10,776 nt of DNA, taken from Spirochaetales bacterium. Its GTDB lineage: Bacteria > Spirochaetota > Spirochaetia > SZUA-6 > DRHE01. Position numbers and translations under genes: made by a program. Under the pieces are notes generated by a model that worked only from the letters and a program-made list of their open reading frames with translations, ran no database searches and was not told where the DNA came from. Positions 5,926-10,776 of this stretch are shown here, piece after piece (the stretch's first letter is position 1; every line of letters begins with the position of its first letter). Location of the stretch: the NCBI GenBank assembly GCA_016935715.1, contig JAFGQJ010000031.1, positions 1-10,776 on the forward strand, written 5' to 3'.

Positions 5926-7380
5926 ATGGTCTTCAGCAGCAGCGTTTTCGTCTTTCTGTTTCTCCCCCTTTTCCTGGCGGTGTACTACCTGCTGCCGTCC
6001 AAGGCTCGATCCGCCTGGATCCTGGCGGGCAGCTGGGTGTTCTACGCCTGGTGGCGGGTCGATTTTCTGGCCCTCATCGCGGGGGTCAGCGTCTGGACCT
6101 ACCTGTTCGGGCTTCGCATCGCGGCGGCTTCCGCAAGGCCGGGTGCCCGCCGGTCCCTGGCCATCGGTGTGGCCGGCAACCTGAGCGTGCTCGGGTATTT
6201 CAAGTACTACAATTTCGGCATCGACAGCCTCAACGCCCTGCTGGGAGGCATCGGCGCGAGCGGGATCACGGCACTGGAGATCATCCTGCCGGTGGGCATC
6301 TCCTTCTACGTGTTCCAGGCCACCAGCTACCTGGTGGATCTGTATCGGGAGGACGCGCCGAAGGCAAGGACGTTCCTGGACCTGGCCGCCTACATCTCCC
6401 TGTTTCCCCAGCTCGTCGCCGGCCCGATCATCCGCTACAAGGACATCGCCGGGCAGCTGCGCCGCCGGGAGCACAGCTTCGGCCGCTTCTCCGAGGGGGC
6501 GGGGCGCTTCATGGTCGGATTCTGCAAGAAGGTCCTGGTCGCCGACATGGTGGCCTCGGTGGCGGACGCGGCCTTTACCCTGAGCGCGCCGACCGCCGCC
6601 GACGCCTGGCTGGGAACCGTGGCTTACGCCGTTCAGATCTATTTCGACTTCTCCGGATACTCGGACATGGCGATCGGTCTGGGCCTGATGATGGGCTTCC
6701 GCTTCATGGAGAACTTCAGGTCTCCCTATCTGTCGGCCAGCATCACCGATTTCTGGGGGCGGTGGCACATCAGCCTTTCGACCTGGCTGCGGGATTACCT
6801 GTATATCCCCCTTGGAGGCAACCGCCGCGGCCGGGGCCGCACCCTGGTCAACCTGATGACCGTCATGCTCCTGGGGGGCCTGTGGCACGGCGCTGCCTGG
6901 ACCTTCGTGCTCTGGGGCACCTGGCACGGGATCCTCCTGGTGGCCGAGCGCCTGCCTCGCCTCTGGCCACGCCTGCAGCGCCTTTGGTCCTCCCAAGCCG
7001 CCGCTGGCCGGATGGCTGCCCTGTCCCGGATCGTCCGGGTGCTGCAGACCATGCTCTTCGTGCTGGCGGGCTGGGTGCTGTTTCGCAGCCCCGATCTTTC
7101 CTCCGCCGCATCCATGTACGCCGGCATGATCGGGCTGAGAGGATGGGCGCTCAGCGACGACCTGCGCTGGCAGCTGAGTCCCATGGCCCTGCTCGTGCTG
7201 TGTCTCGCGCTCGTCGGGACCTATGCCGTACCGCTGCTGCGCGAGCGGCTCCCTGCCCTGAGAGCCGGCGGCCTTCGATCCTTTCTCTCGAACCGGGCCG
7301 CGGTGGTGCCGCTGTTCCTGCTGGCCCTGTTGAAGATGTCGGCGGACAGCTTCTCGCCGTTTCTCTATTTTCAGTTCTGA
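5926..7380 (+). CDS. algI: AlgI-like MBOAT membrane O-acyltransferase
   Basis: The product is 484 residues with many hydrophobic segments, typical of the MBOAT family. Signatures are the start MVFSSSVFVFLFLPLF, the region FPQLVAGPIIRYKDI (160-174), FDFSGYSDMAIGLG (240-253), WGRWHISLSTWLRDYLYIPLGGN (277-299) and the invariant catalytic-type His321 in GGLWHGAAWTFVLWG; His281 is also conserved. AlgI takes an acetyl group from a cytoplasmic donor and passes it across the inner membrane to periplasmic acetyltransferases. The ATG lies nine bases after the algF-like stop, and I see no clear Shine-Dalgarno sequence, so translation probably depends on coupling. The next gene encodes the expected periplasmic partner. 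Length and motifs look intact. Confidence 0.96.
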   Translation: MVFSSSVFVFLFLPLFLAVYYLLPSKARSAWILAGSWVFYAWWRVDFLALIAGVSVWTYLFGLRIAAASARPGARRSLAIGVAGNLSVLGYFKYYNFGIDSLNALLGGIGASGITALEIILPVGISFYVFQATSYLVDLYREDAPKARTFLDLAAYISLFPQLVAGPIIRYKDIAGQLRRREHSFGRFSEGAGRFMVGFCKKVLVADMVASVADAAFTLSAPTAADAWLGTVAYAVQIYFDFSGYSDMAIGLGLMMGFRFMENFRSPYLSASITDFWGRWHISLSTWLRDYLYIPLGGNRRGRGRTLVNLMTVMLLGGLWHGAAWTFVLWGTWHGILLVAERLPRLWPRLQRLWSSQAAAGRMAALSRIVRVLQTMLFVLAGWVLFRSPDLSSAASMYAGMIGLRGWALSDDLRWQLSPMALLVLCLALVGTYAVPLLRERLPALRAGGLRSFLSNRAAVVPLFLLALLKMSADSFSPFLYFQF

Positions 7381-7413
7381 GCGAGGAGCCGTATCGGTGA
7401 AGGAGACCTGCTG

Positions 7414-8508
7414 ATGGCAGATCATCGTCGCAGTCGAGTGCGATCCGAGCTCTGGGCAGTGCTTCCCGGCCTGGCCATGCTCCTGGTCCTGGCGGCTGGA
7501 GTCGTCTTGAGTGCGGTCAATCCCTCGGCATGGCGGAGCCCGGGGCGGCTGTCGCTGCTGGACGGCAGCTGGGTTTCCCGCTACGAGGAGCGCTTCGAGG
7601 AAAGCCTGCCTCTGCGGGCTCCGGCGGCGGGCCTGTGGGACCTGATCCGCTACACGGTATTCGGGGAGGGAGCCCCTGGGGTTCTGGTGGGGCGGAACGG
7701 CTGGCTGTTCACGGCCGAGGAGTTCCGGGCTCCGGACCGGGCTGCGGACGGCGAGTACCACCGCCTGGAGGAGCAGCTGGACCTGGTGTCCCGGGTCCGG
7801 CGGTCCCTGGAGGCGCGGGGGGTGGCGCTGACGGTGGTTCTGGTCCCGGCCAAGGCCCGGGTGTACCCCGAGCATCTGGGGCGCCATGTTCCGCCGGAGG
7901 GCGCCCGGAAGCGCTACGCGGCGGTCCTGCAGGGGCTGAGCGCCCGGGGAATCGCGGTCGCGGACCTGCTGGAGCCGCTGAAGGATGCCCGCCGCGCGGG
8001 AGAGGTGTTCCTGCGAACCGACACCCACTGGACGCCCCACGGAGCGCAGAGGGCGGCGCAGGCGGTGTCCGCGCTGGTGATCCCGGAGCTCGAGCGGGCC
8101 GGCTCTCCGCGCACCGCCTTCAGAATCGCCAGGGAACAAGAAACCGAACATCGCGGAGATCTGCTCAACTTCATCCGCCTTGGGCCGTGGCTGGAGCGCT
8201 TCGGTCCGCCGCCGGACAGGATCACCCCGAATCGCGCGGCGGCCGGGGAGGCTGCGGAGACCGGCCTGTTCGACGAGCTGGCCATCCCGGTGGTGATGAC
8301 CGGAACGAGCTACAGCGCAGGACCCCTGTGGGGGTTCGAGCATGCCCTCAAGACAGCCCTGCGGGCGGATGTTCTGAACGCCGCCGAGGACGGGCTGGGT
8401 CCCTTCCAGCCGATGCAGTCGCTGCTGGACAGTCCGGTGCTGGAGGATGTAGGGGCCAGGGTCGTGGTCTGGGAGATCCCGGAACGCTATTTCCTGTTTC
8501 CCCCCTGA
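7414..8508 (+). CDS. algJ: AlgJ/AlgX-like SGNH acetyltransferase
   Basis: The product is 364 residues. One N-terminal hydrophobic segment (about 13-35) after a basic stretch suggests a signal anchor, with the rest periplasmic. Family motifs are GRNGWLF (93-99), TDTHWTPHG (Asp203, His205) and TGTSYS (Ser299). These correspond to the Asp-His-Ser triad of AlgJ and AlgX, members of the SGNH-like acetyltransferase group. The protein likely accepts acetyl groups from the AlgI-like protein and transfers them to the polymer, directly or through another carrier. No separate AlgX with a carbohydrate-binding module is seen here, so this may be the only SGNH enzyme of the cassette. AAGGAG stands eight bases before the ATG, 33 bp after the algI-like gene. 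The last 22 bp overlap the end of malQ on the other strand. Confidence 0.92.
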   Translation: MADHRRSRVRSELWAVLPGLAMLLVLAAGVVLSAVNPSAWRSPGRLSLLDGSWVSRYEERFEESLPLRAPAAGLWDLIRYTVFGEGAPGVLVGRNGWLFTAEEFRAPDRAADGEYHRLEEQLDLVSRVRRSLEARGVALTVVLVPAKARVYPEHLGRHVPPEGARKRYAAVLQGLSARGIAVADLLEPLKDARRAGEVFLRTDTHWTPHGAQRAAQAVSALVIPELERAGSPRTAFRIAREQETEHRGDLLNFIRLGPWLERFGPPPDRITPNRAAAGEAAETGLFDELAIPVVMTGTSYSAGPLWGFEHALKTALRADVLNAAEDGLGPFQPMQSLLDSPVLEDVGARVVVWEIPERYFLFPP

Positions 8509-10094
8509 CTGCTGCTCCCTTCGGTTCGGCCGTCCGACCGCGGGCCGCTGCAGCGGCCGTACAGCCGGGCCAGCTCCCGCAGCCTGCCGATGATCTCCTC
8601 CGTGATCATGTCTTTGGTGAAGCGCCACTGCCAGTTGCCGCCCGGGCGGCTGGGAGTGTTCATTCGGGCGTTGCTTCCCAGCTTCATGGCATCCTGAAGG
8701 GGGATCACCACAGTGTCCGCCGTGGAGGAGAAGGCCAGGCGGATCAGGTCCCAGGGCATGTCGTGACCGTCGCGGCCCAGGTAGCGGCGCACCTGATCAC
8801 GAACCACGTCGCTCTCTCCCTGGTACCAGCCCAGGGTCGTGTTGTTGTCGTGGGTGCCGGTGTACGCGACGCAGTTGGGCAGATAGTTGTGGGGCAGATA
8901 CTCGTTGTCCGCGTCCTGGTCGAAGGCGAATTGGAGAACCTTCATCCCGGGAAAGCGGAAGCGGTCGCGGAGCCTCTGAACCGGTGGGGTGATCACGCCC
9001 AGGTCCTCGGCGATCAGGGGCAGTGCGCCCAGCTCCCGCTTGAGAACCCGGAAGAAATCCGCCCCCGGCCCCCTCACCCAGCGGCCGTTCTCTGCCGTCT
9101 GGTCCCCTGCCGGTACTTCCCAGTACCCTTCGAAGCCGCGGAAGTGGTCCAGCCGCAGGATGTCCACCAGCTGGAGATTGGCCCGTATCCGTTCGATCCA
9201 CCAGCGATAGCCGCTTTCCCTGTGCCGCTTCCAGTTGTAGATGGGATTGCCCCAGAGCTGCCCGGTGTCGCTGAAATAATCCGGGGGCACCCCGGACACC
9301 ACGGTGGGCGCTCCCTTTTCGTCGAAGTGGAAAAGCTGCTGGTCCGACCAGGCATCGGCGCTGTCGTAGGCCACGTAGATCGGCAGATCTCCGATGATGC
9401 GGATCCCCCGCTCGTCGGCATGCTCTTTCACGGTCCTCCACTGGCGGAAGAACAGGAACTGCTGGAATTTCTGCTGCTCGATCTCTTCGGACAGGGTCCG
9501 CCGCCGGCGCTCCAGCGCATTTGGCTTTCGCCGCACCAGATCCACCGGCCACTCGGCCCAGGAGCCGACCCGGCCTTCCGCCTCGAAGCTGCGCTTCAGG
9601 GCCATGAAGAGCGAGAAATCCTCCAGCCAGGCACCGGCCTGCTCGCAGAAGGCGACGAACTCCCCCCGGGATTGCCGATCCGCGCTGCGCGTCCACTGTG
9701 AGTGGGCCGTCCTGAGGAGATCCCTCTTGAAGGTGAACACGGCGCCGTAATCGACGTGCCCGGCCGGAAACTCCGGTGCGTCCCTGAGATGCTCCGGCAG
9801 CAGGAATCCCTGCTCGACCAGCTGCTCGAGGTCGATCAGCATCGGGTTGCCCGCGAAAGAGGAGAAGCTCTGGTAGGGTGAGTCCCCGTAGCCGGTCGGG
9901 CCCAGGGGCAGCACCTGCCAGACGCACTGCCCGGCGGCCTGGAGAAAGTCGAGGAAGGCCAGGGCCTCCCGCCCCAATGAGCCTATACCGAACGGGCCGG
10001 GCAGGGAGGTGGGGTGCAGCAGGATGCCGCATGCACGCGGGTTGTCCCTGCGATGGGTCGCCCATTCGCGGATCGACTTGTCGCCTTCAGCCAT
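8487..10094 (-). CDS. malQ: 4-alpha-glucanotransferase (amylomaltase, GH77)
   Basis: The product is 535 residues, a normal length for a single-domain bacterial MalQ. It transfers alpha-1,4-glucan segments between maltodextrins in the cytoplasm, linking maltose or glycogen breakdown to glucose release. Visible features are GILLHPTSLPGPFGIG (23-38), GDSPYQS (70-76), the nucleophile Asp316 in LRLDHFRGFEGYWEVP, the acid/base Glu363 in IAEDLG, and Asp416 in THDNNT; all catalytic residues are present. The ATG at 10094 follows GGGAGG at good spacing, and that site lies inside the end of the alaX gene, so the two are likely cotranscribed and coupled. The last 20 or so residues, after LARLYGR, are a Ser/Gly/Arg-rich tail outside the usual fold; its final codons overlap the algJ-like gene. 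Confidence 0.97.
   Translation of the reverse strand: MAEGDKSIREWATHRRDNPRACGILLHPTSLPGPFGIGSLGREALAFLDFLQAAGQCVWQVLPLGPTGYGDSPYQSFSSFAGNPMLIDLEQLVEQGFLLPEHLRDAPEFPAGHVDYGAVFTFKRDLLRTAHSQWTRSADRQSRGEFVAFCEQAGAWLEDFSLFMALKRSFEAEGRVGSWAEWPVDLVRRKPNALERRRRTLSEEIEQQKFQQFLFFRQWRTVKEHADERGIRIIGDLPIYVAYDSADAWSDQQLFHFDEKGAPTVVSGVPPDYFSDTGQLWGNPIYNWKRHRESGYRWWIERIRANLQLVDILRLDHFRGFEGYWEVPAGDQTAENGRWVRGPGADFFRVLKRELGALPLIAEDLGVITPPVQRLRDRFRFPGMKVLQFAFDQDADNEYLPHNYLPNCVAYTGTHDNNTTLGWYQGESDVVRDQVRRYLGRDGHDMPWDLIRLAFSSTADTVVIPLQDAMKLGSNARMNTPSRPGGNWQWRFTKDMITEEIIGRLRELARLYGRCSGPRSDGRTEGSSSQGGNRK
8543..8558. repeat. Perfect 16-bp palindrome inside the malQ 3' end
   Basis: GGCCGCTGCAGCGGCC has two 8-base arms with no loop. 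It lies 35 bp beyond the algJ-like stop codon and inside the final codons of malQ. There is no following T-run on either strand, so it is not a standard intrinsic terminator. It could serve as a two-way transcription barrier or be a chance effect of GC-rich coding sequence. Confidence 0.45.
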
Positions 10095-10776
10095 TCGTTC
10101 CTCCCGAGATCTGGTTCCAGACCGCCTCCCTCAGTGCCTCGAGGAAGCGCGCTTCTCCCTCCGGGTCTCTGCCGATGCCCTGCCAAGCCCTGCCCCTGCC
10201 CCCGCCCTTGCCCCGGATCAGGGGAAACAGGGGTGGAAGGACCCGGTCCCACGGCATATCCAGATCCGCGCTGCAGCCGATCCACCACTGGAAATCCGTT
10301 TGCCTGCGGCAGAGGATGCAGGCGACGGTCGCCGGGAGATCGAGCAGCTTCTGAAATACGGTCTGCCCGAAAGAGGGATCCTCCGCGGCGAAGCTCCGGC
10401 ACACCAGGCGAGCTTCACCCCGGCGCTCCGCTCCGTCCAGCAGGCTCTGCACCAGCTGTTCGGCCAGCGTTCTCTCCAGCTGGCTGACGCGCTGATCGCG
10501 CTCGCGAAGCCTGTTCTTCAGCTCCTGAACCGAGGCCAGGACGTCCTCTGTGCCGCAGGTCAGTTCCCGGTTCATGGCGGCGATCAGGCGGTCCTTGTCC
10601 CGGGTGTCCCTGTAGGCGCGCTCGCCGATCAGCCAGTGCAGGCGCAGCCGGCCCCGTATTTTCTCCAGGCCGTCGTACTTGATCAGGCCCACCTCGCCCG
10701 TCGTGCTCACGTGGATGCCGGCGCAGGCAGCCGCGTCCACCCCTTCGATCTGCACGATCCGCAGCCGCTCCACCTC
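10087..10776 (-). CDS. alaX: AlaX-type alanyl-tRNA editing protein, C-terminal part (cut by right edge)
   Basis: The frame is open from the window edge to the TGA at 10089-10087, giving about 229 residues of the C-terminal part. It opens with GVDAAACAGIHVSTTGEVG. The CxxxH zinc half-site of the AlaX/AlaS editing domain is visible as Cys at 10725-10723 and His at 10713-10711. Next comes the editing-domain end (RGRLRLHWLIGERA), a predicted coiled coil (ELKNRLRERDQRVSQLE), and a DHHA1-like domain ending in GKGGGRGRAWQGIG. AlaX hydrolyses Ser- or Gly-tRNA(Ala) in the cytoplasm. The absence of any anticodon or C-Ala extension beyond DHHA1, and the end directly into malQ, favour AlaX over full AlaS, though the missing N-terminus (with the HxxxH half-site) prevents certainty. 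The usual CGGTH or CSGTH reads CAGIH here. The 3' end overlaps malQ by 8 bp. Confidence 0.85.
   Translation of the reverse strand, partial: EVERLRIVQIEGVDAAACAGIHVSTTGEVGLIKYDGLEKIRGRLRLHWLIGERAYRDTRDKDRLIAAMNRELTCGTEDVLASVQELKNRLRERDQRVSQLERTLAEQLVQSLLDGAERRGEARLVCRSFAAEDPSFGQTVFQKLLDLPATVACILCRRQTDFQWWIGCSADLDMPWDRVLPPLFPLIRGKGGGRGRAWQGIGRDPEGEARFLEALREAVWNQISGGTNG

Noticed and set aside
5164..8628. A stop-free minus-strand stretch of 1154 codons running antisense to the algF-, algI- and algJ-like genes
   Set aside because: Its translation is rich in Gln, Arg, Gly, Pro and His with no recognisable domain. It is the expected by-product of GC-rich codon use in the real plus-strand genes, which have intact family motifs.
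7530..9701. A stop-free plus-strand stretch of 723 codons spanning the algJ-like gene and malQ
   Set aside because: It crosses two well-supported genes in other frames, its translation is low-complexity Gly/Ala/Arg/Pro followed by antisense of malQ, and it has no domain motif.
10087..10776. C-terminal end of a full alanyl-tRNA synthetase rather than AlaX
   Set aside because: The CxxxH editing motif and DHHA1-like end occur in both, and the N-terminus is outside the window. I prefer AlaX from the compact end and gene context, but AlaS is not fully excluded.

Overview
This 10.8 kb window is GC-rich bacterial chromosome with tightly packed genes and very little non-coding DNA (the largest gap is about 150 bp). 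Exported proteins with signal peptides and periplasmic-type acetylation components point to a diderm. The small Nfu protein, the zinc-ribbon HD-like protein, the XdhC protein and an FNR-type palindrome would fit an anaerobic or facultative lineage such as Desulfuromonadia-like deltaproteobacteria or a free-living spirochaete. That placement is a low-confidence guess. No rRNA, tRNA, CRISPR array or mobile element was seen.

Left region (1-2531). A partial XdhC-family gene runs off the left edge on the minus strand. It is divergent from an HtrA/DegP-family serine protease gene (518-1561, plus) that has a complete catalytic triad and one PDZ domain but no visible export signal. Converging on the protease are two minus-strand genes: a 77-residue NifU C-terminal-domain (Nfu) iron-sulfur protein, and upstream of it a zinc-ribbon protein whose HD-like domain appears to have lost its metal ligands.

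Centre (2532-8508). A 105 bp divergent intergenic region carries a perfect TTGAC-N4-GTCAA dyad and candidate promoters on both strands. It leads into a compact five-gene plus-strand operon. The first two genes encode secreted paralogous alpha/beta hydrolases with Ser-Asp-His triads. The next three encode AlgF-like, AlgI-like (MBOAT) and AlgJ-like (SGNH) proteins, which together form a polysaccharide O-acetylation machine. Intergenic gaps are 8, -4, 9 and 33 bp. The order F-I-J resembles wssGHI of acetylated-cellulose operons more than the I-J-F order of Pseudomonas alginate operons. No glycosyltransferase, polymerase or export gene is present in the window, so the polymer is unknown. The pairing of two exported hydrolases with an O-acylation machine is the most interesting system here: it could be an acetylation/deacetylation or acyl-remodelling cassette.

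Right region (8487-10776). On the minus strand, an AlaX-type alanyl-tRNA editing protein (cut by the right edge) overlaps by 8 bp the start of malQ (4-alpha-glucanotransferase, GH77). malQ in turn overlaps the end of the algJ-like gene tail-to-tail by 22 bp.
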